Assembly: GCA_965219035.1 (NCBI GenBank)
Contig: CBDCMR010000003.1
Span: 1,426,001-1,490,000 of the forward strand
From: CBDCKN01 sp965219035
GTDB lineage: Bacteria; Gemmatimonadota; Gemmatimonadetes; Longimicrobiales; Gaopeijiaceae
Length of the DNA stretch: 64,000 nt
Reading direction: 5' to 3'
This document shows, one piece after another, positions 1 to 7,645 of the stretch. The notes beneath the pieces are model-generated. The model was not told where the DNA came from. It made no database searches and was given only the letters and a program-made list of their open reading frames with translations. The stretch's first letter is position 1, and every line of letters starts with the position of its first letter. The translations under genes were made by a program, and so were the position numbers.

Positions 1-47
1 CAAACCGCTCCCGGAGGCCGTCTGGATCAATCCTCCAACCCCCTCCC

Positions 48-409
48 TCACGACACAGGAGATTGCTCTCTAATTAATTCCCAAGAGTGTCTCACTGGCG
101 TTGACAGGCTCCGCACCGCCTCCTGGAGAGCTACCGTGATCGCCGTAGGCCCGACGATGTAGTCTTGACCGAGTGCTTGATCAGGATCTGCGGCTCGATT
201 CCAGAACGTCGCCAGGTCTCGTTGTCTCGCCTCTGTAACCCATCGTTGGTAGAGCATCCTGATGCGCCACCCCTTACGGGGTACGCCGGCCCATTGTGCG
301 AGGATATTGGCTGGCCCGGCGAACAGATAGTGGAGGACGGCCGTGTAGTTATCGATCTGCCGATCTCGGGGAGTGTGTCAGGCAGCGCTCCGCTCGCGGG
401 CCTTTCAGG
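48..409 (-). pseudogene. Unrecognised open frame, probable gene fragment
   Basis: An uninterrupted minus-strand frame runs from just after the stop of the upstream chimeric ORF to a stop near 48. No start codon is seen before an ATG at 257, so only about 69 codons could be translated alone. The encoded peptide is rich in Trp, Tyr and Arg and has a short hydrophobic patch before the ATG. I do not recognise a family. Its position directly after a chimeric pseudogene suggests a leftover piece of a longer gene. Confidence 0.25.
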
Positions 410-955
410 CTAGCGGTTCCGCAACCGGGCATTCTCCCGATGTGGAGCGTAGAAGACCTCTTCGTGTCGGCCGTCGACGCGTGGATCGCCGGTACGGCGC
501 AACTCGGCGTCCAGCTCTGTCGCGAGAGCGTCCCGGACCGAGGCGTACGCTGCTACTGCGGCAACGTTGTTGAGCTGGTAGGGGTCTGTGGCGAGATCGT
601 AGAGTTCCTCCGGTGGCCGGGCGCCGACGATCCTCTGGTACATGTCGGACTCGTGATCGAGCGCCTGTACTGAGATCCACGTCGGTGAGTATCCTCCCTC
701 CGGGGGAAGCCCTCCATCGCAGAACGACCTCTTCGTGATCGGCCGGATCGCCGCGTCCCTCAGGGTCGGCTCATCAGCGGAGGCGTAGACGTTGGGGCTT
801 TCGGATGCCGCCAGCACTTGCTCGACCAACGTCCTCTTGCCGACCTGGCGGGGACCGGCCACGACCTGAAGGAAGCGCCGCGGTTTGCCCAGGCGGGCGC
901 CGAGTACCCTGGCGTATCCCCTTTGAAAAACGGGAATTCTCTGATTACTCATCAT
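410..955 (-). pseudogene. Chimeric remnant: N-terminus of AAA ATPase joined to C-terminus of sulfatase
   Basis: The first ~65 residues look like the N-terminus of a DUF4143-type AAA ATPase, with a P-loop GPRQVGKRT and a following SADEP. The last ~100 residues look like a sulfatase tail, with EELYDLATDPYQLNNVA. The two are joined in frame near 720-745. Neither part contains a complete catalytic domain: the ATPase lacks Walker B, and the sulfatase lacks its N-terminal active site. I read this as a deletion junction and not as a functional fusion. The 5' end faces the HTH operon at 1144 across an AT-rich spacer that may still hold the ATPase promoter. Confidence 0.65.
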
Positions 956-1070
956 GTTGAGTAGTTTTACTCATTATATCTCGGACAGGCAAAGGTTTAT
1001 CGGGGGATTGGTGCTTGGCATGTTGATACTTCCGAAGTCCACTCTACATGAACGTCGGCGGGTATTGATG

Positions 1071-1120
1071 TTGACGTACGAGGAAAGATATTATAGTATC
1101 ATTAACAATATAATAATGTT
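1071..1120 (+). promoter_or_regulatory. Putative promoter and operator of the HTH/nucleotidyltransferase operon
   Basis: TTGACG at 1071-1076 and TAGTAT at 1094-1099 are 17 bp apart, which fits a sigma-70 promoter. Just downstream, 1104-1120 is a near-perfect AT-rich palindrome (AACAATATAATAATGTT, one mismatched pair besides the centre). An operator there would suit autoregulation by the HTH protein encoded from 1144. The surrounding 955-1130 stretch is much more AT-rich than the rest of the window. Confidence 0.45.
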
Positions 1121-1143
1121 GATAACAGAACTTGGATATCTAT

Positions 1144-2073
1144 ATGCGACCGATAGCCACCGAGCAAAACGCACTTCGCTACCCGCTGAACCGACTTCTT
1201 GGCACCCCGGCGCATGTCCGCCTCCTAAGAATCCTGTCGAACGAAGTTGTGGGGCCAATCACAACACCTGACGCGGCCGAGCGGGCCGGGTTGACGGAAG
1301 CTGGGGCGCGACGTGCATTGGTCCGCTTGGCGAAGACGGGGTTCGTACGAAGAGTCGGCGGGGGACGCTCCCAGCAATTCGCGCTGCGAGAAGCCGATCC
1401 ACTTGCGAACCATCTAGCCACGCTTTTCCGGAAAGAGAACGATCGGTATCAAGCGTTACTTTCCGGCCTGCGCGATGTCTTGGAGAGTCTCGTCGAGGTA
1501 CGAGTGGCGTGGATCGATGCACCGCCCGCCCGAGTTGGAGAGGCTCTCCACATCGGCGTGATAGGCGACTCGCAATCGTTGTCGTGGGTCGGCGACGAAA
1601 TCCGTCGTCGAATTGCAGAGATAGAAGAGACCTTCGAGTTGACGATCGAAGTGCATCGGTTCACCCGGGCTGATACACCGGATATCGAGTGGGATGAGGT
1701 TACCTTGCTTGCGGGTACCCCTGTAGCTGGTGCCACCCCGCAAAACCCGGAGCTGGCCAGCCATAGCGACCGTGAGCAACGGGCCCTTCGGTTGAGCCAG
1801 GCCATAGCGAAACTCTTGGATCGAGACCCATCGTTGACCCGGAGAGCGACGAGCCACATTGAGCGCATCCTCGATGAGGATCAGGGAGCGGCCGCCCATG
1901 ATCTCCGAGAATGGCATGCCATCCTCTCGCAGTACTCGAATGAGCGACTGCGGGAGTTCTTGGTGTCGACCACTTCTCGCGCTCGGAGGCTTCGCCAGAG
2001 CTCACCCTTCTTTGCTGTCTTGAATCCGGAAGAGCGCGACGAGATCTTGCAGTTTCTGGAGAGGGAGCCGTGA
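1144..2073 (+). CDS. HTH-domain protein, first gene of a toxin-antitoxin-like operon
   Basis: The protein has an N-terminal winged-helix/MarR-like region (about residues 10-75: leucine-rich helix, then an AERAGLTEAGARRAL recognition region and a GGGRSQQFAL wing). A central alpha/beta region (about 95-185) resembles a nucleotidyltransferase fold but lacks a clear GS-x-D catalytic signature. The helical C-terminus is charged. The stop overlaps the start of the next gene by 4 bp, so the two are translationally coupled. HTH proteins paired with DUF6036-type nucleotidyltransferases occur in toxin-antitoxin-like loci; the likely role is repressor or antitoxin. A TTG at 1132 is an in-frame alternative start; I prefer ATG 1144. 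Confidence 0.7.
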   Translation: MRPIATEQNALRYPLNRLLGTPAHVRLLRILSNEVVGPITTPDAAERAGLTEAGARRALVRLAKTGFVRRVGGGRSQQFALREADPLANHLATLFRKENDRYQALLSGLRDVLESLVEVRVAWIDAPPARVGEALHIGVIGDSQSLSWVGDEIRRRIAEIEETFELTIEVHRFTRADTPDIEWDEVTLLAGTPVAGATPQNPELASHSDREQRALRLSQAIAKLLDRDPSLTRRATSHIERILDEDQGAAAHDLREWHAILSQYSNERLREFLVSTTSRARRLRQSSPFFAVLNPEERDEILQFLEREP

Positions 2074-2603
2074 CCCGAGCTCAGCTTGAGCACGCCATTC
2101 GAGCCGCTTGCGACGTCGCCGACGATACCGATCTGCTCGTCTTCGGGTCACAGGCGATCCTCGGCGAACATCCCAACGCGCCCCCGGGCTTGAGAGCATC
2201 CATCGAGGTAGACGTACAGCCGCTCAACAACCCTCAAGCGGTCGAGGCGATTGACGGTGTGCTCGGCGAGTTGTCGATGTTTCACCAGACGCACGGCTTC
2301 TACGTCCATGGTGTGTCCATCGAGGCAGCGACACTGCCCACTGGATGGGAGACTCGGACCATCAAGGTGTCCGATCCCGTTGGGACTCGAGGAAACGTGG
2401 GGCATTGCCTCGAGTCTCACGATCTAGCTGTTAGCAAGTTGGCAGCATACCGTGAGAAGGACCGAGACTTTGTCAGGATCTTGCTGGCGGAGGGCCTGGT
2501 CGATGATCAGGTGTTGCTTGAACGGGTCGGGACCCTCTCCATCGACGTAAAACATCGATCTCGACTAGAAAAATGGGTGTCAGTCACCGCGGAGGAGTTG
2601 TGA
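2070..2603 (+). CDS. DUF6036-like nucleotidyltransferase, putative toxin
   Basis: This 177-residue protein starts with a GTG inside the stop of the preceding HTH gene. Near residue 26 it has a VFGSQAIL motif, followed by SIEVDVQP about 25 residues later. The Gly-Ser then acidic-x-Asp pattern is that of Pol-beta-fold nucleotidyltransferases. A later helix with HDLAVSKLAAYREKD matches the substrate-side helix of AbiEii/DUF6036-type proteins. These enzymes modify RNA or protein targets with nucleotides in type IV or related toxin-antitoxin systems; the target here is unknown. Together with the HTH protein it forms a compact two-gene defence or addiction module. Toxicity is an inference. Confidence 0.65.
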   Translation: MTRAQLEHAIRAACDVADDTDLLVFGSQAILGEHPNAPPGLRASIEVDVQPLNNPQAVEAIDGVLGELSMFHQTHGFYVHGVSIEAATLPTGWETRTIKVSDPVGTRGNVGHCLESHDLAVSKLAAYREKDRDFVRILLAEGLVDDQVLLERVGTLSIDVKHRSRLEKWVSVTAEEL

Positions 2604-2628
2604 CCTCACCTGTCCCACGAGCGCTAGA

Positions 2629-2994
2629 GTGATCTCGAAAAACGGCGAGCCCCTCGAGGACCTTGAGACCTGGATTCCGCTCGGTGGTCTCGGATACCTT
2701 CGGCCCGATGACCCCGGGGGGCAGGCCGAGGAGATTTTTCATCAGGCGAAGGAGCTGATCCCGGAGGCCGAAGGCGTCGGGCTCGCGCGCCACACCATCG
2801 GCTGGCGCCCCGTGCCGGAAGACGGCTTCCCGGTGCTGGGCTTCTCGGAGGGTGCGCCCGATGTCTACGTGGCCGTGATGCACAGCGGTGTCACCCTCGC
2901 TCCGCTGGTGGGACGGTTGGTGGCCAGCGAGATCCTGGACGGCGTGCAGGTGGAGATGCTGGAGCCCTATCGCAGGTCCCGCTTCGAGGTGTAG
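2629..2994 (+). pseudogene. C-terminal fragment of an FAD-dependent DAO-family oxidoreductase
   Basis: The 121-residue frame starts with GTG and contains the C-terminal signature of glycine/D-amino-acid-oxidase-type flavoproteins: TIGWRPVPEDGFPVLG, VYVAVMHSGVTLAP, and LVASEILDG near the end. The N-terminal Rossmann GxGxxG domain that binds FAD is missing. The fragment begins about 25 bp after the nucleotidyltransferase stop, so the toxin-antitoxin-like cassette may have replaced the 5' part of the gene. It cannot be a working oxidase as it stands. Confidence 0.7.
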
Positions 2995-3020
2995 CGGGCC
3001 GGCGGGTATAGCTTGAGGCC

Positions 3021-3779
3021 ATGGGATTTCACGACGCCAGTATAGAGGCTGAGCTGGCTCGCTTGCCGATGCGCTTCGTCACGCCCGTGTCCTTTAGTGA
3101 CCCGTCCGGCACCGTCGATCCGATGCCCCCGAACAACGGCACGATGACGCTCCTCGAGCTCCCGGACGGACGAGTGGGCGTCAGTTGCCATCACGTGATC
3201 GATGCCTATCGGGAGCAACGGCGCCTCAACGCGAGCCGGGTGTTCAAGGTAGGAGCACTACCGCTGGACCCCCTGGATCGCCTCTTAGCCGAGGACCCGA
3301 TCCTCGATCTCGCCATCCTCGATCTCAATGACGTGCACCCCAGCCGATTGGTCCTCGGTGCCCGTGAGCCCGAGTTCTTCGAGCCGGCCACGTGGCCGCT
3401 GGGGACCGCCGAGCCGGGGGAGCTCATCGCCCTGGGCGGATGGCCCAGCTTCTATCGCAGAGAGGATCGTCATCGACACGCCGACTTCGGGGTCCGGTCT
3501 TCCGGCGCGTTCGCTCTCGGGACAACGCGCGTGATCGACGTCGGCATCGAGAACATCGTGTGCGAGCCGAGCTGGGATTATTGGCTCGAAGGCGAGGGCC
3601 CACAGAGGATGGACGCCCTTGCGGATCTCAGCGGGTTGAGCGGCGGGCCGGGGTTCGTGCAGCGAGGCTCCGAGCTCCACCTCGTGGGCGTGATCTTCGC
3701 TGTCGCTCAGTTCAGAGACTACCTCAGGCTCAGGCCGGCTCGGTTCATCGAGCCGGATGGCACGCTGCGACGGGAGTGA
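3021..3779 (+). CDS. Trypsin-like serine protease-fold protein
   Basis: The 252-residue protein shows the order of a trypsin-fold catalytic triad: a His in VSCHHVID (about residue 57-58), an Asp in DPILDLAIL (about 96) and a Ser in SGLSGGPGF (about 207). No signal peptide is visible, so it is probably cytoplasmic. It resembles the stand-alone trypsin-like peptidases found near stress or conflict genes, but no such partner is adjacent. The gene stands alone between a DAO remnant and the tRNA-Pro region. The substrate is unknown. Confidence 0.65.
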   Translation: MGFHDASIEAELARLPMRFVTPVSFSDPSGTVDPMPPNNGTMTLLELPDGRVGVSCHHVIDAYREQRRLNASRVFKVGALPLDPLDRLLAEDPILDLAILDLNDVHPSRLVLGAREPEFFEPATWPLGTAEPGELIALGGWPSFYRREDRHRHADFGVRSSGAFALGTTRVIDVGIENIVCEPSWDYWLEGEGPQRMDALADLSGLSGGPGFVQRGSELHLVGVIFAVAQFRDYLRLRPARFIEPDGTLRRE

Positions 3780-3911
3780 GGGTCGACAGAGCAGGTGTAC
3801 GTATCTCTTGAGTTAGATCGTACGTATTGGGTCACTGGGCTCCGTGTCGGGAGTGCCGGGTGGGTGCGCACCGTGCCAGCGGTGCCACATTTCCCATTCT
3901 TGGGACGCATG

Positions 3912-3946
3912 AAAAACCCCGCCTGATGCTGTAACATCAAGCGGGG
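3912..3946 (-). terminator. Rho-independent terminator, minus strand
   Basis: On the minus strand a GCCCCGC...GCGGGG stem, with an extra TGATG/CATCA inner pairing, is followed by TTTTT (plus 3912-3916). It ends minus-strand transcription coming from the tRNA-Pro side and may end the possible structured RNA. Confidence 0.75.
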
Positions 3947-3968
3947 CAAGTCCTTTCCCAACTCGCCT

Positions 3969-4139
3969 CGGCCGGATTGACCTCCGATCGCCTTCGGCGA
4001 TCCTCGGTCGTCTCGGCGGTTAGCATCTAGCCCGCACCGCGGAAGCCCACCCCGCCGCCTCGGCTCGAACCTACGGTTCTGTCGGCCGACTTCGTCGCCC
4101 GACGCGTCCTCGCCTTCGCGAGGCCGCTGAATCCGGCCG
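3969..4139 (-). ncRNA. Possible structured RNA between tRNA-Pro and a terminator
   Basis: The interval is closed by a perfect 10-bp pairing: AATCCGGCCG at 4130-4139 with CGGCCGGATT at 3969-3978. Inside are two stable hairpins, at 4108-4123 (6-bp stem) and 3986-4002 (7-bp stem), both with a GAA-type loop. A strong terminator lies just downstream at 3912-3946. No coding frame here is convincing. It is not recognisable as tmRNA, RNase P RNA or SRP RNA. The rod shape is loosely 6S-like, but I cannot assign a family. It may be only part of the tRNA-Pro trailer. Confidence 0.35.
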
Positions 4140-4157
4140 CCCCGACCGAGTCTCCGC

Positions 4158-4198
4158 AAAAGCAAAGAGGCCCCACAGCGTAAGAGCTGCGGAGCCCC
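4158..4198 (-). terminator. Rho-independent terminator after tRNA-Pro
   Basis: Directly after the tRNA-Pro 3' end on the minus strand, GGGGCTCCGCAGC pairs with GCTGTGGGGCCTC over about 13 bp with GU pairs and a 6-nt loop. TTTGCTTTT follows. It is the expected terminator of the single tRNA transcript. Confidence 0.75.
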
Positions 4199-4200
4199 AG

Positions 4201-4274
4201 TCGGGACGGCCGGATTCGAACCGGCGACCCCCTGAACCCCATTCAGGTGCGCTACCGAGCTGCGCCACGTCCCG
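4201..4274 (-). tRNA. tRNA-Pro(GGG)
   Basis: The acceptor stem CGGGACG/CGTCCCG has an A discriminator. The anticodon loop ATGGGGT gives GGG, and the T-arm GGTTCGAATCC is typical. CCA is not encoded. This is the only tRNA gene here on the minus strand. Confidence 0.95.
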
Positions 4275-4445
4275 TGGAAGAGGAAGGTAAGCTCGGTCCT
4301 ACCCCGCCTCAACACCAGAGCCAAGCTACTCCCGGCCGGTGCCGTGGTCGCCCCTGGGGGATCCCGATCTCGATTCGCTGGGACTGGTGCAGAGGTCCGA
4401 CGGTTATACCCACCATAGCTGAATTACTCAGCAACCGGGGAATAC

Positions 4446-5129
4446 GTGACCAATAGAGCCAATCCGAGGAACCGGTTGTCGGTCCTCATGGCAGTCGCAC
4501 TGATCTTCGGTGCCTGCTCGGATGGCACCGATGAGCCGGTCGGGCCCGACACCAGCGAGCCGGAGAGCATCGAGCTCGCGGTCCGGTTGCACCTGGTTCA
4601 GTCCGACGAGCTGGACGCGCTGAACGTTCGCCTGAGCGACGCAGAAGTCACCGAGCTCGTGACCGCGGTGAACGAGACGTGGGCGCAGGCCCGCATCATC
4701 TGGAGCCTGGAGAGCTTCGTCCGCGAGGATGCCCGGAACGAGTCTCTGTTCAGTCGCTCTCTCATGGATCCCACCGTGAGCCCGATCTCCGTGCTCACCT
4801 CCGTGCTCTCACCGGAGAACCTGCGAACCGACATCTGGAACGTCTTCATGATCCGGGATTTCGGGGGCTCGCTGGGAGGCGCGTACCTGCCGATGGAGAA
4901 GGTGGTCGTCTCCACGGAGGTCGATCCCCTGGGACAACGCGACATCCACGGAGGTATGGCGCGCATCCTTGCCCACGAGTTGGGTCACTCCCTGGGCTTG
5001 GTTCACGTGCCGTCCACCGCCCAGGGCAACCTCATGGCGACTGGATGCACGCTGGGTTCGCGCACGTTCCTCGACGCGACTCAGATCACGAGGGTCCGGT
5101 TGCAGGCGGAGACGGGAAGACCGTTCTAG
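4446..5129 (+). CDS. Secreted lipoprotein zinc metalloprotease (metzincin-like)
   Basis: The N-terminus has a basic stretch, a hydrophobic core and a lipobox (IFGAC, Cys about residue 24), so the protein should be a lipoprotein. Near residue 177 it carries HELGHSLGLVH, the HExxHxxGxxH zinc-binding motif of metzincins. A Met-containing LMATG, where a Met-turn would be expected, follows about 15 residues later. The region before the zinc site has the expected alternating strands. Start is GTG 4446; no better upstream start exists. The protein probably degrades extracellular or periplasmic protein. It is monocistronic and convergent with the DinB lipoprotein gene. Confidence 0.75.
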   Translation: MTNRANPRNRLSVLMAVALIFGACSDGTDEPVGPDTSEPESIELAVRLHLVQSDELDALNVRLSDAEVTELVTAVNETWAQARIIWSLESFVREDARNESLFSRSLMDPTVSPISVLTSVLSPENLRTDIWNVFMIRDFGGSLGGAYLPMEKVVVSTEVDPLGQRDIHGGMARILAHELGHSLGLVHVPSTAQGNLMATGCTLGSRTFLDATQITRVRLQAETGRPF

Positions 5130-5144
5130 GTCACGAAGCGTCCC

Positions 5145-5738
5145 CTACCGACTCCAGGGCGGCACGATGTGATTCGTGCGTGCGTAGGCGATGGACTGCC
5201 CCAGGTGCTCGTGCATGTCTCCGGCCACGAAGCCCATGGCCGCGGTAGCCGTCACCTTCCGACCGAACCAGTCCGTCTCCGCGCTCTGCTCTTCCTCGGT
5301 CATGTCCCGGCACGAAGCGAGCAAGTGCTCGAACGCCTTCTCCATCTCGGCGACGATCTCGCTCTTTGACAGCGCGGCCACGCGGGCGATCTCAGCTCCG
5401 AAGCCCGAGGCCACGCCCTCCGGAGGCGTGGCGCCCCAAAGCCTGGGGAAGAGGTATCCCTCGGCGACCATGAGCGCCATGACGTCCCGGACCGATCGGA
5501 CGCCCTCCATGGGACGCCAGTCCCAGGTCTCCTCGGGGAAGGCCTCGGCCAGGGCGAGGAACTTGTCCCGCATGGTCTCGAAGTCGGCCACCTGCTCCTC
5601 GTGCCAGGTCTTGAGGCCCGTGTCCGGATCGCCCATGTTGGCCTGTGCGGTCGCGCCATCATCGGGCGCCCCACATGCGGCCATGGGGAGGGCGAGCGCA
5701 GCGCCCACGATTGCCCAGCTCCAACGTCGCATCATCAT
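5145..5738 (-). CDS. DinB-fold lipoprotein
   Basis: An ATG at 5738, preceded by GAGGACAG, opens a signal peptide with a lipobox (PMAACG). A longer open frame to 5885 would overlap tRNA-fMet and is rejected. The mature part is a four-helix DinB/YfiT-like domain. It has a WDWRP motif, a helix ALMVAEGYLFPRLWG and a C-terminal GDMHEHLGQSIAYAR helix with the conserved HEHLGQ metal-side pattern. DinB-fold proteins bind a divalent metal; the exported lipoprotein form is common in Gemmatimonadota-like genomes but has no defined reaction. Confidence 0.75.
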   Translation of the reverse strand: MMMRRWSWAIVGAALALPMAACGAPDDGATAQANMGDPDTGLKTWHEEQVADFETMRDKFLALAEAFPEETWDWRPMEGVRSVRDVMALMVAEGYLFPRLWGATPPEGVASGFGAEIARVAALSKSEIVAEMEKAFEHLLASCRDMTEEEQSAETDWFGRKVTATAAMGFVAGDMHEHLGQSIAYARTNHIVPPWSR

Positions 5739-5807
5739 CGTCTGTCCTCTCGAGGTGCTGTTCGGCGAGTGGGTTAAACTAGCACTTCTGAGGTACGGGG
5801 ATCGGGG

Positions 5808-5836
5808 TTGAACCTTTCCCCGGTCTCCAATATCTT
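5808..5836 (+). promoter_or_regulatory. Promoter of the initiator tRNA
   Basis: TTGAAC (5808-5813) and TATCTT (5831-5836) are 17 bp apart, placing the start point just upstream of the tRNA-fMet 5' end at 5849. Confidence 0.55.
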
Positions 5837-5848
5837 TTTGCTCTATAG

Positions 5849-5922
<74 letters not shown>

Positions 5923-5931
5923 CTTGCTGAC

Positions 5932-5953
5932 AACGCCGCCTTCGGGCGGCGTT
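5932..5953 (+). terminator. Hairpin terminator after tRNA-fMet
   Basis: AACGCCGCC and GGCGGCGTT form a perfect 9-bp stem with a TTCG tetraloop, followed by a weak TTTCC. It separates tRNA-fMet from the rest of the array. Confidence 0.6.
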
Positions 5954-6023
5954 TCCACGTGCTGGCCATTCAGCTTTCAGGGAGTCGGTCGATGTTCCAG
6001 ACGGATGCCAAGCAGGCCCGTGG

Positions 6024-6146
6024 TTGGACGATGGCCGATACGTGGTCTAGCCTGCGACCGTGGGCGGTCGGGGGGCGCCGCTAGAAACTTCGAGCGTGCA
6101 CCCCTCGTCAGACCGTCCGTAGCCGAGAGGCCCGGGCGGTTTTTTT
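6024..6146 (+). promoter_or_regulatory. Possible promoter and terminator of a short transcript before the tRNA array
   Basis: TTGGAC at 6024 and TAGCCT at 6048 are 18 bp apart. Downstream, a CCGTCCG/CGGGCGG stem (6113-6139) is followed by seven T residues ending at 6146, just before tRNA-Phe. A transcript of about 85 nt could be made and ended here. Whether it is a small RNA or only an attenuated tRNA leader cannot be told from sequence. Confidence 0.35.
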
Positions 6147-6149
6147 GTC

Positions 6150-6222
6150 GGCCAGGTAGCTCAGTTGGTAGAGCACGCGACTGAAAATCGCGGTGTCGGT
6201 GGTTCGATTCCGCCCCTGGCCA
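6150..6222 (+). tRNA. tRNA-Phe(GAA)
   Basis: Acceptor GGCCAGG/CCTGGCC with A discriminator; anticodon loop CTGAAAA gives GAA. CCA not encoded. Confidence 0.95.
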
Positions 6223-6260
6223 CTGAAGCACGGATCGCCTGGGCGGTCGTGCGACAACAG

Positions 6261-6333
6261 AGGTCCGTAGCTCAACTGGTAGAGCACCGGTCTCCAAAAC
6301 CGGGGGTTGGGGGTTCGAGTCCCTCCGGGCCTG
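6261..6333 (+). tRNA. tRNA-Trp(CCA)
   Basis: Acceptor AGGTCCG/CGGGCCT with one GU pair and G discriminator; anticodon loop CTCCAAA gives CCA. Confidence 0.95.
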
Positions 6334-6349
6334 TTGGGCAGGGGAGTGC

Positions 6350-6421
6350 GCCCCCATCGTCTAGCGGCTAGGACACCACTCTTTCAAGGTGGAGATCGGG
6401 GTTCGATTCCCCGTGGGGGCA
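6350..6421 (+). tRNA. tRNA-Glu(TTC)
   Basis: Acceptor GCCCCCA/TGGGGGC with A discriminator; anticodon loop CTTTCAA gives TTC. Confidence 0.95.
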
Positions 6422-6465
6422 TGGTGCAGGACACCGGATCAGGGGTCCGGACGCAGTAGAGGTTG

Positions 6466-6540
6466 GGGGCTGTAGCTCAGCTTGGTTAGAGTGCCGGTCT
6501 GTCACACCGGAGGTCGCGGGTTCAAGTCCCGTCAGCCCCG
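6466..6540 (+). tRNA. tRNA-Asp(GTC)
   Basis: Acceptor GGGGCTG/CAGCCCC with G discriminator; anticodon loop CTGTCAC gives GTC. Confidence 0.95.
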
Positions 6541-6579
6541 CTGGATGTGCTGTTTGAAATCTCACAGGCCTTGTGTGCT

Positions 6580-6652
<73 letters not shown>

Positions 6653-6665
6653 CTGTACGGATCGG

Positions 6666-6750
6666 GCTCGGGTGGCGGAATTGGTAGACGCGCAGGGTTC
6701 AGGACCCTGTGGGGGTTAACCCCGTGAGGGTTCGAGTCCCTCCCCGAGCA
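6666..6750 (+). tRNA. tRNA-Leu(CAG)
   Basis: Class II tRNA with a long variable arm. Acceptor GCTCGGG/CCCGAGC, A discriminator; anticodon loop TTCAGGA gives CAG. Confidence 0.95.
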
Positions 6751-6782
6751 TTTCTGCTCGGCTCGGTTCGGTCCGACAGAGC

Positions 6783-6866
6783 GCCCACGTGCTGGAATTG
6801 GTAGACAGGCTGGTTTGAGGGACCAGTGTCGGAAACGGCGTACAGGTTCGAGTCCTGTCGTGGGCA
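6783..6866 (+). tRNA. tRNA-Leu(GAG)
   Basis: Class II tRNA. Acceptor GCCCACG/CGTGGGC, A discriminator; anticodon loop TTGAGGG gives GAG. Confidence 0.95.
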
Positions 6867-6948
6867 CTTCTCACGGGCGCTTTTGGCGCAGGATCGCCTC
6901 GTGAAAAGGGTGGTCTTCGAGACCGTCTGGATTGCAGTTTATTTGTTT

Positions 6949-7023
6949 GCGCCCGTAGCTCAGTTGGATTAGAGCGCCTGACTACGGATCAGGAGGCCGG
7001 GGGTTCGAGTCCCTCCGGGCGTG
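6949..7023 (+). tRNA. tRNA-Arg(ACG)
   Basis: Acceptor GCGCCCG/CGGGCGT with one GU pair, G discriminator; anticodon loop CTACGGA gives ACG, read as inosine after editing. Confidence 0.95.
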
Positions 7024-7056
7024 TTGGAGTACAAGTTGGAGTACAGAGAGGGGACC

Positions 7057-7130
7057 GGGCGCGTAGCTCAGTTGGTTAGAGCGCTACGTTGACATCGTAG
7101 AGGTCAGAGGTTCGAGTCCTCTCGCGCCCA
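7057..7130 (+). tRNA. tRNA-Val(GAC)
   Basis: Acceptor GGGCGCG/CGCGCCC, A discriminator; anticodon loop TTGACAT gives GAC. Confidence 0.95.
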
Positions 7131-7173
7131 CTTTGCGGCCCTTGGCGGAAATGCCGAGTGGCCGACATGGTCG

Positions 7174-7246
7174 GGGGCCGTAGCTCAGTTGGGAGAGCGC
7201 AGCGTTCGCAATGCTGAGGTCAGGGGTTCGATTCCCCTCGGCTCCA
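7174..7246 (+). tRNA. tRNA-Ala(CGC)
   Basis: Acceptor arm is identical to that of tRNA-Ala(GGC) with the G3:T70 pair; anticodon loop TTCGCAA gives CGC. The two probably arose by duplication. Confidence 0.95.
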
Positions 7247-7252
7247 CTGGTT

Positions 7253-7326
7253 GCCACCTTAGCTCAGTCTGGTAGAGCACGTCACTCGTAATGACGGGGT
7301 CGTCGGTTCGATTCCGACAGGTGGCT
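7253..7326 (+). tRNA. tRNA-Thr(CGT)
   Basis: Acceptor GCCACCT/AGGTGGC, T discriminator; anticodon loop CTCGTAA gives CGT. Only 6 bp separate it from tRNA-Ala(CGC). Confidence 0.95.
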
Positions 7327-7332
7327 CTCAGA

Positions 7333-7405
7333 TGCCCCTTGGTGTAATTGGCAACACGCCGGATTCTGGTTCCGGAGAGTCTAGGTTCGAGCCCTAGAGG
7401 GGCAA
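7333..7405 (+). tRNA. tRNA-Gln(CTG)
   Basis: Acceptor TGCCCCT/AGGGGCA, A discriminator; anticodon loop TTCTGGT gives CTG. Confidence 0.95.
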
Positions 7406-7412
7406 CTTGTTG

Positions 7413-7496
7413 GGAGGGATGGCCGAGTGGCTTAAGGCGGCGCCCTGCTAAGGCGTTGGACGCAAGTCCGCGTGGGTTCGAATCCCACTCCCTCCG
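7413..7496 (+). tRNA. tRNA-Ser(GCT)
   Basis: Class II tRNA. Acceptor GGAGGGA/TCCCTCC, G discriminator; anticodon loop CTGCTAA gives GCT. Confidence 0.95.
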
Positions 7497-7518
7497 TAAG
7501 AGGTAGTTCTATGGTTGG

Positions 7519-7550
7519 TGGTGGGATTCGGTTCGAGCCGACCCCCACCA
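7519..7550 (+). repeat. T-arm-like hairpin in the tRNA array
   Basis: TGGTGGG/CCCACCA encloses a TCGG/CCGA stem with a TTCGAG loop. A related, weaker hairpin with the same GTGGGATTCG start lies at 7677-7703. Both look like decayed T-arms of serine-type tRNAs, or structured spacers used in transcript processing. Confidence 0.3.
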
Positions 7551-7560
7551 TTCTCTTTCG

Positions 7561-7645
7561 GGACGGGTGGCCGAGCGGCTTAAGGCGCACGATTGGAAAT
7601 CGTGTGGGTTAATAGCCCACGTGGGTTCGAATCCCACCCCGTCCG
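7561..7645 (+). tRNA. tRNA-Ser(GGA)
   Basis: Class II tRNA. Acceptor GGACGGG/CCCGTCC, G discriminator; anticodon loop TTGGAAA gives GGA. Confidence 0.95.

Noticed and set aside
954..1271. Plus-strand ORF of 105 codons upstream of the HTH gene
   Set aside because: It crosses the AT-rich promoter/operator region and overlaps the HTH gene in another frame; composition is not protein-like.
3986..4123. Possible RNase P RNA or tmRNA in the tRNA-Pro downstream region
   Set aside because: Short strings such as GACAGAACC and CTAGATG are reminiscent of RNase P, but they occur in the wrong order, and the interval is too short.
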